A stretch of 64,000 nucleotides of DNA from Epiperipatus broadwayi (lineage: Eukaryota > Onychophora > Udeonychophora > Euonychophora > Peripatidae), in contig JAQFVV010006454.1 in assembly GCA_028023455.1 (NCBI GenBank), forward strand, positions 62,001 to 126,000. The letters are read 5' to 3'. Made by a program: the position numbers and the translations under genes. Shown one piece after another: positions 23,815 through 40,139 of the stretch. The stretch's first letter is position 1. The number at the start of each line of letters is the position of its first letter. The notes beneath the pieces were generated by a model. It did not search any database, was not told where the DNA came from, and saw only the letters and a program-made list of their open reading frames with translations.

Positions 23815-24507
23815 ATAACAAAATGGAGTGACTTCCTAGACTAATTCTGAGGCTTAAATGCTAGTGTGAACATCATTTCATCACTGAAAAATAAGGGAAA
23901 TACACTACTTCACATACTATAATTATCATAAAATATGCAATGTTTTAATCTGGAAAATATAATCCACTCCTGACAAATATTTCAACAAATTAAAGGAGAA
24001 TTCTCTCAATCTCTGACAATACAATATATAACATAAATAATTCCTTTCTGCATAGCCAATAAACATATCTCAATCTAAGCATAAAAATAATAAATTCACT
24101 CTTAAATAAATCCCTAATCCTTCTACTTCTTTTAGGCACATATCATCACTCAAAAACAATGGAAATTAAGTTCTTTCTACTTTCAACACAACAATTATGT
24201 AAATGAATTAAATAACAGACAGGTATTCAAGGATAATAATGCATGATATAATTTCACATCACATTCAATAAGGAGTACTGTAATGACATTAATTAATAAG
24301 CTATAAAAATGAAAAATGAATCTCTTATTTCTGACAAAGTATAATATTTTAACTTTGAAATATAATAATTATTACTAAATAATCCTCTTTATTTATAGCT
24401 AAGTAAAGATGAAATAATTCTTTAATGTATTTGACATTAGTCCATAAATTGAAATAAAAAGTCTGGTTTGGGATAATCAACAAATCTTTAAATTTGGAGC
24501 AAAATAA

Positions 24508-24592
24508 TTATTGAGGATTGAACCTCATACTTCTTAAAATGCAAGAATCAAACTAAACATTTTATGCAATTACACCTCCAAAATGTGCTGTT
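24508..24592 (-). pseudogene. tRNA-derived relic
   Basis: On the minus strand an A-box-like TGGAGGTGTAAT (24569-24580) precedes a good B box GGTTCAATCC (24515-24524), about 50 bases apart as in tRNA-derived genes. The arms pair only loosely, so it is a pseudogene or SINE head. I cannot assign the amino acid. Confidence 0.45.
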
Positions 24593-25564
24593 AGCTCCCT
24601 AAGGGCAAATATATATTTCTTTTGCCAACATCACATATAGAAATGCAAGTATAAAATAAAAACTATATTAAAATAACAAATATTTACCCAGTATAATATT
24701 TCTCTATATTATACTTTTCTGAGATCTTCTTGAAGAGAGAAATAATAACTAAATAATAATAAAAATATAAGACAAATAATTAGTCTACCTAAATATCAAA
24801 TGCTAACAAAAATAATAACAATATTCATTAAAGCTTTTTTTTTAATCTTGAACATAAAAGTTCATTTACAATCTGTAGATGACACATCTTGGTCATGTAT
24901 GAAAATGTTGATGATCACTTGTATAACAAACAATATGGATAAACACATAACAATTTCCTGCAGGGTGATAAATAATATTAATTTAATTTAATTGGAGAGC
25001 ATTTCAAAGTTCTTAGCGATAGCTAATGAAATTGCTGGCACTATCACATATAAAACTTTTTATTATGGCAAATAAATATTTAATAATGCATAAGTTGAGC
25101 AATAATTTATTATTTAATTCATTACACTTAAGAAGGCATTTGTTCTAAATTCTCAAAAGTCATTCATTAGACAATGACTACTCAGTTCAGAAAATTCATT
25201 TAAATCTACATAAATTTATTGATAATATATTTTAATAATAAAGAAAATTCAGTGTAAATGAGGAGCAGTAATAAAATGCAAATATCAACATCTAGTTTCC
25301 ATGCTCTCCTGCTCATTCAGTTATAAGTACATTCAGAGATAAGTTAATAATTCATTAATTATCCATCACACATTCCATTTCTTATTTCTAGAGATACAAA
25401 TGGTTAGGTATAAATTTTTATCAATAATAATAATAAAGCAGTTTATAATAAGTTATCTGCACACATCCTTCTATTTAAACTTTAATCATTTATATCTAGT
25501 AAAAATTATCAACAAAGAGTCTTTGAAGTGTTTTATGAAAAAGTTCAGCATAAATTTTCTAGAA

Positions 25565-25800
25565 TAACAGTAAAATTCACACATTCCAGTTATTTCTTTA
25601 ATGTTATAGATTAAATCTAGGCAAATCAAACTTATAATGTAGACACACATTTTAATAGCTTCTTTAATATTATAAATAAAATTAAGCAAAGTAGATTTGA
25701 CATATAAACACACATTTCAATTATTTCTTTACTATTAGAAATTAAAGTTAGGCAAAGTAAATTTAAAATATAAACACACATATGCATCCCAACTAATGAT
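25565..25800. repeat. Imperfect ~80-bp tandem repeat
   Basis: Three diverged units share ACACACAT, a TTTCTTT run, ATTATARATTAAA and AGGCAAAGTARATT-like blocks. The frames across it give a repeating MCVY...CLI pattern, which reflects the tandem array rather than a protein family I know. Confidence 0.7.
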
Positions 25801-26903
25801 TTTAAATTTAAATTAGCCAATTATAAGTATAGAGAAGATACACCTTGTTTCCAAAGTTGTTTACATCTGCATTTTACCTAGAAAATTAATAGAAGTTTTT
25901 ACTTTTAAGCTTGAACTATAAAAGAACCAATTTGGAGAGACAAAATTGTACTAATAAACACTCTTTATGGAGAGAGAATTGTTGTAATTTAAAAAGCCAA
26001 CTTTTTGTAAAAATGCCTCATTTTATACCTGATTATTACTTAAGCATTTGATTCTTCCACCAATTGAAGATCATTCAAAAGTTCAACTCTAGAACAAAAG
26101 TCACTTATCCCATTATACTGATATAATTAGTTACAAAATATGCAATAACTTTTCTGTCTTGAAAAAGAAAAAAAGAAAAATCATTTTGTCTTTTAAAAAA
26201 AAATAATTAAATTTAATCAAGAATAAAATCTTTTACATTTCTAAAGTAACAAAAAATAATTATTTTAACAAATATAATAATTGATAGTGTAACTGTCTGT
26301 TTGATAATAGACTGGTCCAGTGATATATTAATTCATTTAAAATGGTGTTTAAACTGGTTATCCAAGCTATTGATTAGGAAATTAAATACTTTGCTGTGAA
26401 ACATGAAATTTGGCAATTTAAAGAAGTACATGAATGAAAAAGGAAATTGAAATATGGCACAAGCATACATGCACATTCATAAATGCTGTATTATAAGTAC
26501 TAAAACAATCTGATTAAAATATAAATTTTTATGACTAAGAATCAAATATACTGAACTATTTACACTATGCATTGAAATATTAAAAAGCAAATAGACCAAA
26601 AAATCACCAAAACAAATACCAATACTATCTTACAGACAAATAAGACAAACTTAAATCAACTTAAACTATAATAACAATTGCTGTGACAAGCTACCCCCTC
26701 TCTATCATTAAATACTCATTAAAGAAAAATATTAAATATCTCAAAACTTTCAAATTATATCTGCAAGTGCTTTCAAACATAGTTTTAGATCATCAATAAA
26801 AAAAAATAAATTTCAGGTTATTTCATTTTTTTTAGTTAGATGCAATCAGCTGTTACTGATACAGTGCTATTTGATCACAATTTGCTTTTGGTACCTATCC
26901 AGA

Positions 26904-27150
26904 ATGTTACAATATATATATATATGATCACTAGATGGAGCTTTACCAATATAGATATGTTACAATATATATATATATGATCACTAGATGGAGCTTTACC
27001 AATAGCTCCTAACAAGCTTTGTTTACATAAACACCAAGAGAGATAGAATTCAATATCTCGTTCATTGTCTTCAACTTCAAGACCATGATTTTGAGCTAGT
27101 TGGCTCATGTCAGTGAGGGTTGAAAGACTAGAAACATCTAGTGATCATAA
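26904..27150 (-). mobile_element. Retrozyme family A, decayed copy
   Basis: On the minus strand it reads TTTATGTAAACAAAGCTTGT and GGTAAAGCTCCATCTAGTG, matching the family A segment at 55.03-55.1 kb and 13.9 kb. The ribozyme place (about 27070-27120) has CUGACAUGA, stem GAGC/GCUC and AAAA for GAAA, so it is degenerate. Its 3' part is duplicated: 26904 and 26957 start two 53-bp units including a TA run. Confidence 0.6.
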
Positions 27151-27193
27151 AAAGCAAGCTAAAAGCAAGTTAAGAAATTTATAACTTGTTTTT

Positions 27194-27196
<3 letters not shown>

Positions 27197-27272
<76 letters not shown>
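27197..27272. repeat. (TA)n microsatellite
   Basis: About 75 bp of TA. Confidence 0.95.
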
Positions 27273-27275
<3 letters not shown>

Positions 27276-27640
27276 TTAAGTGCGAAAGAAAAATATTATA
27301 TATGGTTAGCAATCACTACCTTCTCTTTATTTAATGATTACTTTAATAAATTTAAACCATATATATGTACATTTGACTGCAAATGTATTTTAATTTTGAT
27401 ACCAACTGATAACAATCACATTCACTAGCATTTTTTAAGAATATTGGGCTCTCATTTCTAATAGGAGAATTCAGAGGTTTTTACATTTGTAGCTTACCTG
27501 AAAAATGGAGACAAGAGTAATACAATTTCTTTTTTGATGTTGAATAGGCTAATTGTATATAGGATGCAATTTTGAAAGCTGTATAAAATCATTTGATTAG
27601 TTATATATTTTCTTTTTCATATTATATTTTTTAAATGTTT

Positions 27641-27643
<3 letters not shown>

Positions 27644-27675
<32 letters not shown>

Positions 27676-27679
27676 TATT

Positions 27680-27731
<52 letters not shown>
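27644..27731. repeat. Interrupted (TA)n microsatellite
   Basis: Two TA blocks separated by TAAATATATTTAAATA. Confidence 0.95.
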
Positions 27732-27732
<1 letters not shown>

Positions 27733-27734
27733 GG

Positions 27735-30700
27735 TGAAAACAAAGAATGTAAATCATCTTTTCCACAGGCACTCACTCAATAATAAAATAAATTCACCCA
27801 TTCTTTTATAAGCATACCTTTGACAATATTATTTGTAATTTGGGCTGAAATTAAATTTTCAGGCAGATGAAATATAGCACTTAATTATTATTTAACTTAC
27901 AAATCAATTATACAAACTGGAGATAGCATCTCTCTATTAATACCTTGACTACAGTAATTAAATATGATTTAATATGTGAACTTTAAATGAAACATAACTC
28001 AATGTATATGTAAACAAAGTAGTAAAACCACCCTCTCCACAGACATAAATTAAAAGCACAAACTTTATTAAATAGTTATCCAATTTTATTATATATAATA
28101 AAAGTGAGAAAAAAAAATTACAATAGCATTTGATTTGTTTTTAGGTTTTTAAAGCAAACCAAATTTTATTTATATTTTAATGATAAGATTTACTAAAACA
28201 TTACTTATGTACTTTTTAAAGGTCTACAGTATGTTTATCTCAATAAACAACACTTGAAATAGTTAAAAAGCAAAGGTTTTTTTTAGCTATTCAGAGAATC
28301 TTATTGTTAGGGTGTGCCCATTCTATCATTTTATTGGTTTACTACAAAAATCCTTTTGACATAGTTTATCTAAATATTGCTTCTCTTCAACCTTTTATTT
28401 TTAAAAATGTACAATTTATTCAAGAAATAACATTTTATTAAAACGTTTTACATTTCTATTTATTATAAAGAAATAAACCTAGTCTTAATCTTTACATCAA
28501 TTTTATTTGTTGTATTATATGCTTAATAATCTTACAAACCTAAAATTATAGTTTATTTGTTTTTCACATTGTCAAAAAGCTAAAAAAAAGTTAGAAATAC
28601 AATTAACATTTAAATAATTATAATGTATACAGATTGCATTAAACTTGTTTACTTGAACTACCAGCACTGACACTTTTCCTAAACATCCAATTTTTACACA
28701 AACTTTCATGTTATAATAACAATTTAATCTGACCATTTAGAAAACAGTATATATAAAATCATAGTATTCATTCTCATACCTATACATCATTAGGATTTAC
28801 CATTAGTTTGCTTATTTTCTAATTAAAATTTATTGAAATTTCTTTTATACTTAAATGATGGTAAGCAACCCCAAAGCTATCAACAACCTCAACCTATGGT
28901 CAGGGAAACCACCTTAAGCAATAAAGATAGCTTAAGGTTTGATTATCATTTATATTTACAAACATATTAAAGCCTGACTAATTGGCTTTACTGACCTAGT
29001 AAATATATACTTAATTAGTGTACATAATTTTTCAGAGTGGAAATTAAATATATTGGAATTTAAGCCTTATCTTTAATTCTTACCTTAATTCTTGCATTAA
29101 ATAAAAAGAGTGAGTTTAAATTTTCATATTTTTGTAAGATCGTTTTTAATATCATTTGGCAAATAAATCTGTCGTGGGGGGGGTATGTAATTAGGAAGAA
29201 GATGGAAACGTATAATCAGAATACTTCAGTAAGACGATTAGAAATCTTAATGAATCATTGATACCAAAGAAAAGTAATTATTTATTATATAATTTCAGAA
29301 TTTTTATTAGAAATACAAATTACAATTACAATTGTCTTGTTTTGTAATTATTTTAAAGTAATAATTAATAATAAAAAAAATTAAATATTCTTCAAAATGC
29401 TAAAAAAAAGAATAAAAACAAATAGCACCAGAATAAGATAGGTTCAAATATCACAATGGTCTTAATGTAGAAATAGTTTTCACTGACTCACATTAATTAA
29501 ACTCTACTTTAATGAAACATAAAGCACACTAATTTCAATTTATTTATTTTTCTTTTGAAAAAGCTTATGAATAATACAAGAAAATGCTGATTTAACAATA
29601 ATTAAAAAATTTAATAAGAGAATGTATTTTTCATGCATAAAAAGAGTATATTTATCTTAATAATAATATAAATGTGTCTGTGCTTTTGCCTTTAACATTT
29701 ATAATTTTATTATAAAAACAATTTGAGATAAAGCTATTTGAGAAATATAAAACGTAGAAAAAACTTTTTAGTTATTTTCTTGTGTCAAATTTGTAAAATG
29801 TTTGAATATAAATGATACATTCTATTAGTCTCCTTCACATCATAATATTAGTTGATAAATGCTAGAGATTTGAACATTTTGATTCTAAATTCTAAAAGCT
29901 TCTATTTTAAGAAATGTTTTGCCTTAAGATATAAAATCTAAATTATATTTGGTTTTTGCTTTCTCTGATTGTAGCACATTTATATAACTTTTGACCTTTG
30001 TTAAAGTATTTTGACATAGTAAAAATTTAAAATTTATAACTCTGTCTTAAACCGATCTATTGCCAAATATTTTCAACATTTTTTTAGAACTTGCTTTAAA
30101 CTTTAAGTCACATAAAGCAAAACAAAAAAAATGAATGACAACTTAATAAATAATCATCACTGAAAAATCTCTATTTTTCTGTCAACAAATTTACACTGAT
30201 TAAGTTATATCACATTGTATACATTTGTGTGCGTGTGTGCACTGGAACGTATCCATTATGATTCATATGTGTGTATACACATATATGGTAATATATAATT
30301 TATTATAACAAATCCATTTACTTATAGAATTATATAATTTATTATATGCATATATTTTATTATATATAATTGTGTGTGCTAAAACTGTAAGTTTAAAGGA
30401 AAAAATATCATTACAACTTGTTAACAGACTTTAATAATTTACGAAAATAATTTATACTTTAATACAGTATTTTCATATTAAATATATATCAATTATAAGT
30501 AAACAGTAAACCATAGGTTATGTATCTGTAAATATATAACATTTTCTTCGCCCTGAAAAAATTACATCATGCTTATTTTTAAGATAAATTCAATTACACA
30601 TTCGTGTTTAAGTTTTCGGTTATGAATTGCTATACTTTTTTGTACTAAAAACTAATATGTATGCTGTTTATCTATGAGCTTGCTAATTAAATATGTTTCT

Positions 30701-33240
30701 AAAATTGTATTGTCTAAAAATATTTCTCAGTCTGTAGATTATTTTTCTCTGTGAATTTGAACAGTAAGTTTTAGTTGTATTACTAATATAATATCATGGT
30801 TATTCATTCAGCTTGCAACAATGTAAACATGAAAAAACTTTCTTTTTTATTATATAACACCATATAATACATGCCTAAAGAATCAGTGTCTATTATCAAG
30901 TAAAGTAATTTATTAAACCTAAACCCATTCTAACTGTAGGCATTTCTTTCTGTACTAGAAATGTTAATATCACTGATATCACTTGATAAGGTTTATCATA
31001 TAGCAAATAAAAATATAATGCTTTAGAAAGACTGCTATTGTTTAAATTGAAAAATCAAGTAATGTTGTGATGCCATTAACATTCTAATATAAAAAAATAT
31101 GCATATAATTATAATAGATCTGAAGATACTAAAATATATAATAACTGGTTTGGTGTAATATACGTATAACTACACAATCAGGTTAGGTTCAAAAACCTTA
31201 AAGTTATTTTAGTTTAGTCTATTGTTTAAAAATAAAAAATAAAAACATTTTAAAGACTTTTCTATATGCATATTTGCATTGATTCTACATTTCATTCGTA
31301 AGTTGTCATTGATAAAATAAAGGCCAAAAATTAGACAAAAATTACAATTAATAAATTGTGTGATCTTTATGAAACCACTGATTAAAAAATCATCATAGAT
31401 GATGCTATGCTGTTGAGAGAAAGATACTGATGTTATTTGTAACAATAGTGTTATTAAAATAATAAAAAATATATTATATTTAATTATGTACTATCAAAAT
31501 ATTTTCATCATAAGTTTAATTATCAATTAATATATGCTCATATATTTCATTATTTTGCACACACAAGAAAAAAAAACAACCTTATTTAAATAATTGAACT
31601 CCATAAAATGTACATTTAATATTATTTACATGTATTATTGTACTTTTGGTTAAAAACATAAATCATATATTTTGTAATATTTCAGCTTGTTATTCATTTC
31701 ATCAGCCATATGTTATAAGCTTGAATAACAAATGCATACAATAAACTTGAGTAATCCATATTTTAAGGGGCATTTAATAATAAAGTTTATTGTAATTAAT
31801 TGTACAATAAATAAATTTTATATGTAGATGTTAAAAATAAACTGGAAAATATCCTAAGTTTAATTAATTTCAATAAAACATTTGCAAACCCTTATTTGGC
31901 ATTTTATGATAGTATTAAAAGTCAAATCTGTACTGGTACAAAAATGAGAACATGGAAATATTAACTCTTATTAATGTCCCAACTCTCTGAAAGAGCAAAA
32001 TCCATAGCAAAAAAATAATGAAATGTTTAAATAATCTATTTTATATAATAAAATAATAACATGATGAATATAAATATCTATAATAGAATAAATTTATCAA
32101 TGGATTGACTACTTTTATATGTCTTAATAAATTACTTACTACAATAGCTTAAATTATACAATACTAAATCTATAATATTGTAAATAGGCTATCTAAAATT
32201 AATAGTCCTGTACAAATTAATTAAACAAAATATATAATGGAGTAAATGAGTGGCAGTTAAACAAGCTTTTTAATAAAATAATCTAAAATTTATACAAGAA
32301 TAATGTTAAAATTTATTAATAATAGTATAATAATTTATTAACCAGCTTTCTTAACAACTGATGTTTACTAAACATTATACTCACTTTTAATTATTAATGA
32401 ATTCAATTATAAACATAATTTTTTATTATTTTGTTAAGTAGATTTCATGTATTTATGTTTATAATGAGACTCAAAATTATGACTACTATATCATATACCC
32501 ATTAATTTGAATAAGAATCTTAACTCAAATTTAATAAACAATAATAATTTTATTTACAAAGTTAATAATAATCAATTAACAAATATGTTATAATAATTTT
32601 AATTAATGCATCATAGAATATTATATTTGTTTAAATTCTCAAAATAGTGCATGGGATTAAATATTATTTTCTAACCAGAAAACATATTGATTTATCTATT
32701 ATCTTTAATAGGCAATATGCAAAAATCATATAAAAGAAAACATTAACTTTATGTAGTTTGTCTACTGAACGTTTATAAGCAAACGAAATAAATTGTTACA
32801 TAAACTCTATTTGTCATTATTTAAATATAAATTCAGAACTATTGAATTTTCTTTTAGTTAGCCACATATTTATACATTTATATATTTGCCCATACACACA
32901 CGTGTCGAATGACCTGTTAGAATAAGAATAATATTAAATTAAAATAATTACATAAATATAATATACAACCTGCATAAAGAGTATTCAATATTTGTCATAA
33001 ACAGTTTTTCGTTCATGTTTATTAAATTTAGAAAAGAATTTGATATTTTTAAAATACGATAATTCCCAAAAGAGTTTGTTTCTTTATAGAATGTCTAAAG
33101 TTTATTGATCAATCTGATTAATAATAATCCCTGGCAATATTTCTCACTGTAGTTGACATAAATTAATTAGTATTATTTCTTTTAAAATGATAATCATCAC
33201 ATATGAGTTATTATTTTATTATTGTTAATTATTGGTTCAT
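27735..33240. other. Repeat-poor AT-rich DNA
   Basis: About 5.5 kb without recognised TE, tRNA-like site or coding frame. The only oddity is a run of eight G at about 29176-29183. This is the longest stretch in the window free of microsatellites. Confidence 0.5.
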
Positions 33241-33245
33241 TGGCA

Positions 33246-33246
33246 T

Positions 33247-33341
<95 letters not shown>
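33246..33341. repeat. (CA)n followed by (TA)n
   Basis: Third compound locus with the same CA then TA order on the plus strand. Confidence 0.95.
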
Positions 33342-33344
<3 letters not shown>

Positions 33345-34005
33345 CCTTACTTAAACTTTATCAGCATTTTTAACTGCTAATTATTCCATATGTTAACATT
33401 AGACTCATACATACATTAACACATACTAAATTAAACTTTTTCGAGCATACTTTTTTAAAAGCAATTATTATTCACTATTCTTGGTTATTCATAAATATAT
33501 TAGCACTTGATAAATAGACACGCACATTTATATTTACGTGGTTAACACTTTTTCAGCATTTTTTTTTTAAAATCCTTAAGAACACTCCAGTAAATAAATT
33601 TATTTCTTTAGCTATTATTTTAGTCCCTTCTTAACGATTACATATATCCCAAAGTAAATGTAAATATTTCCTGTTTATTTTCCCATTATTATGTTTTAAT
33701 CAAAACAATTTTAAATCATATACATTAAATCTTTTTAAAGAAAAAATATTTACTATGAAAACATATCATCAACTGAAATGATTAATATATGTACAAACAA
33801 AAAGAACTTCCCAAGTTAATACATAAGTTTGTATATTCTCTTGTTCATGTCATAACCAACTAAAGTAATCAGATGAGCTCAAGATGTATACCTTTTATCT
33901 CATTGAGCGATTATTGCCTTTAAATCGAGATCATTTAAGTGTTTTAAACTAATGACTTTTAAATTTTAAAGTAATCAACAAATTAATAACAGTAAGTTTT
34001 AATTT

Positions 34006-34050
<45 letters not shown>

Positions 34051-35755
34051 ACAATCCATAGACACACATAAATGTATTCACACATCTGCGGATGTAATTT
34101 ATCATTTACCTGTCTAAATCTATTGTCGTTAAAATATGCAGATAGAGACAACATTATTGTCTCATATTAAAATATATGTTTTTAAATTTATAAATAATTT
34201 TTAAAATAAGATGTTAACTTTACCAAGTATTATTTTTAAAGATAAAAAATAAAAGAAAAATCAATCATGAATTAATTTGCATTATGCTGTATCTAGAATA
34301 ATTTTAAATTTAAGATAAAATATCTGTCAACAAATTTAAACAAATAATAACCCATAAAATCATAAAAATAAATTTAATTTTTTGTGTATATGATAATATC
34401 TATTTAAAGTGCAAATCAGGACGGTAAATACATATTTAGATATCTATAAATTTAAAATCATATGATTTATGCACATGTTTATAAAACCAATTAATCTCTC
34501 ATATAAAATAAAATAATTAAAATAGTTTTACTTGTAAGAATTAAAAATGTGAAAGCCAAAGGTATACGATGATTTAATTATAATGTAGTAACTGGAAAAG
34601 TATAACATGTATAAACCACTTTTTATGAAGTAATCATTTATATAAATACATAGTAGGATTGAAAAATGGATATATTTTAGTTTTTTTTAAACAAATGATT
34701 TGTACCTTACACTATATAAGAAGGAGAATTCTTAGACTAACAAGTTTATTTATAGATATGAATGTCATCCAAAGCACAACACGTCTGATAAAAATAACAT
34801 GGAATTATTTGATAATGATGCTATCTATCTTAGAGGAAATTATAACGGTTGAATATTGTATTTATTATCAAAAATTATATATGTTTACTGTAAATAATAG
34901 TCTATTGAGTACTAAATATAGTTATCGTTATTAATAATTGATAAAGTAAAAAAACCGACACACAAATATACACAAAATAAGTTGTCATTTGATATATAAC
35001 TTTGTGGCCTTTTTATATGGTTTTCTTTATGATGCAGTCAATCAATAATTTAGTATTTTAACAAACAACATTTTTTTTTTTAATTTATCTAAATCATTTT
35101 TTTTTAATTTTCCTAAAGTAAACATAAAAATATAATTTTTAGGGACTAGAAATAAAGTAGAAAATTATAGAACAAAAATAATAAACTATAACAATAAAAT
35201 GATTACAAAAAATAAATTGAAATTTACAAGGAAAGATAAAAAATATGTACTTCTAAAAAAATGTAATACTGTTTTGAAATGTTGCAACTGTAATTTAGTC
35301 ATAGAATATTAAATATAATTGTTGGTTGCATTTAATAAATTAATAAAATGGAAGTGTAGAAAATGTCCATAAGTACATGAAATAAAAATTTAATACTAGA
35401 TGCTAAATATGAAGGTAAACTAATGCATTAGAATTAAAAGATTTTAAATTAATAAATAATTTAGAATAAATAACATACACTTGTAATCCTATTTGCAGTT
35501 TTGAAATCTTAAATAAAAGTTTTTTTTTATTCCTTAAAAATACTAAGAGAGTGTCTTTATTAGATGCCATATTTTACTCACAAGTACTTCTGCACACATA
35601 AAAAAAAACCTGGTGTAATTTCTAAAATACAACAATATAAAAATATTGATAAGAGGAAATTGTTATGTCTATTGTTATATGTGCATTTAAAAATACTTAT
35701 TCTAACTTTAAAAAAATGTTAAAATTTTAAATATAGTATATAATACTTTTTATGT
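33345..35755. other. AT-rich DNA without recognised genes
   Basis: Contains a (TA)n run at 34010-34044. A 91-codon frame at 34659-34934 has no motif that I recognise and no neighbours to support it. Confidence 0.5.
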
Positions 35756-35762
35756 ATCAAAA

Positions 35763-35832
35763 CATTGACTAGGAAGTGAACCTGAGCCAGTTTCTTGGAA
35801 GGCAGCTATGTTACCCACTAGGCCACCAATGC
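35763..35832 (-). pseudogene. tRNA-Gly(UCC) relic, nearly full length
   Basis: The minus strand reads GCATTGGTGGCCTAGTGGGT at the 5' acceptor and D arm with a good A box, then TGCCTTCCAAG with the UCC anticodon, then GGTTCACTTCC near the B box and TCAATG, which pairs with the 5' CATTGG. Length is 70 nt. The anticodon stem is broken (CTGCC against AAACTG) and the T loop is altered, so it is a pseudogene or the head of a SINE rather than a working gene. Confidence 0.65.
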
Positions 35833-35998
35833 TTGACCATATAATACTATTAATATAGAGAAATTAAGAAAAAAAGAAAAGTGATAAAACTATTAAATAT
35901 TTTATTGAGTAAGAAATTTTTTAGTTAAAAATAAACTTGAATGTCAGCTATGCCTTGCAATTGGATCAAAGAAGTGAAAAACAAAAAAAGATCAAGTT

Positions 35999-38245
<2,247 letters not shown>

Positions 38246-38246
38246 G

Positions 38247-38251
<5 letters not shown>

Positions 38252-38314
<63 letters not shown>
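38252..38314. repeat. (TA)n microsatellite
   Basis: TA run just left of the family E repeats. Confidence 0.95.
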
Positions 38315-38321
<7 letters not shown>

Positions 38322-38350
38322 CAATTTTTTTAATGATTGTTTAGATGGAA

Positions 38351-38640
<290 letters not shown>

Positions 38641-38644
38641 ATAT

Positions 38645-39680
38645 ATATATATATTAGTCTAAACCATTTTACTAAATATAAATTTGTAATAATATAGAAA
38701 ATTATGCAACAATGTGTGCCACAGTGTATTTCCAGGACATGTGAGCATCAACATTAACACGTTTTCTACTTATTAAAAATTATTTAAATTAAATTATAAG
38801 AAATTTCTCTTTATTTTTTTTATGAAATGTTTCTTGTTGTGTCTTTGAAACTGAAATTACATTTAAAGTTGCAACATTTTTCATGGTCAAAAAAAAAACT
38901 CAAGGGTATCGATTATATTTGTAATATTTTTTATGAGTTAAAGTAGTAATGGGTCTTTTATTTATTTATTTTCTTCAATAATATCTTTATGTGTTGTATA
39001 TGATTATAGAAAGGGAAAAGAATAAAGTAGCAATACTTATAAATTAATTTTAAAGGTTCAGTTTCTGGAAAATCATGCATCTAGTTGGCAGAAATTCATT
39101 TGATAATTATACAATATAAATAATCTGAAGTACTGTTATATATATATTTTTATATTATTACTATTTATTTTTTATCCTTGTTATAAATACAATTTAAAAC
39201 TACTTCATATTGTATATTTATATCAGTAACATTATTTTTCTTACATAAACATGTGTATGAAATTTAAACAAAAATAACTATAACCGGAGTTATGTATTCA
39301 TAACATACATAAGTCAGTTAATAATAAATGATAAAGAAAAGAATAAATTTAAATAGCTCTCATGATGTTATAACTTTCCGTTAAATTATATACATATAAA
39401 ACTATGGATATTTTATATATATAAGAATGAATTTATTTTATAAAATAATGATGTAAACACAATTATAAGACCTATAATTATGTTCATCTGAAATAAGATA
39501 TGTTTTAAAAAAATCAATTGTAACAAAATAATTTAATAAGTTGTTAAGAACAAACCTTTATAAAAAGTTGAAATTAAAGAATTTCTCAATTTCTATTTTA
39601 TGCAGTGAAAAAAATTTAATTTAAAGATTAAGAATTTATTTTTATAAGAAAAGAGTAACATAATCAGTCCTACAATGTTT
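38645..39680. other. Unrecognised AT-rich DNA
   Basis: No gene or shared repeat noticed. Confidence 0.5.
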
Positions 39681-39829
39681 TTTATTTAAAAAATGTAAAA
39701 GTGCTGTTTGATATATATATATATATATACACACACACCAAATCCAAAATTCATATTTATTTAAAAAATGTAAAAGTGCTGTTTGATATATATATATATA
39801 TATACACACACACCAAATCCAAAATTCAA
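39681..39829. repeat. 75-bp tandem duplication with (TA)n(CA)n
   Basis: Units start at 39681 and 39756 and include TTTAAAAAATGTAAAAGTGC, a TA run, a CA run and CCAAATCCAAAATTCA, the edge of the PLE-1 tail. Copies look identical. Confidence 0.9.
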
Positions 39830-40102
39830 CCAGACCAGCAAATATAATATCAAAACACAAACAAAGGTTTCACTGCTACAAGCAGACTTCTCAAGTATAA
39901 ACAACTACAAAAAAACTACACAATATATAAAATATTAAATATTACCCACAAATCCATTTACTTCCCATCCACCTTTAATATTAAAAGAACTCTTAAATAA
40001 GTAAATTGCTTCAGAATAATAAATTTTCAATAATAGAGATTCTTTAATTCTTTTTTGACGTCATTTCTCTCAAAGAAGACAATATTAGCTCCATCAATAT
40101 AT
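39830..40102 (-). mobile_element. PLE-1 3' fragment
   Basis: Corresponds to 1500-1770 on the minus strand: terminal segment (ACTGCTACAAGCAGACTTCT on the plus strand), then the nuclease C-terminus to about the FFERN block at 40060-40085. It ends at a (TA)n run. There is one indel relative to the 1.6-kb copy in the FERNE region. Confidence 0.85.
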
Positions 40103-40139
40103 ATATATATATATATATAGGGAGTGAGGATAGGTTTTG

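Larger units (their letters stand above)
23815..26900. other. AT-rich DNA, one tRNA-like relic
   Basis: No gene recognised. Around 25560-25790 a loose imperfect tandem of about 80 bp is visible (repeated ACACACATTTYAAT...TTCTTTA-type segments at about 25570, 25645, 25710 and 25770). Confidence 0.45.

Noticed and set aside
29176-29183. Run of eight G as a possible G-quadruplex
   Set aside because: Only one G tract locally; four tracts are needed within one strand.
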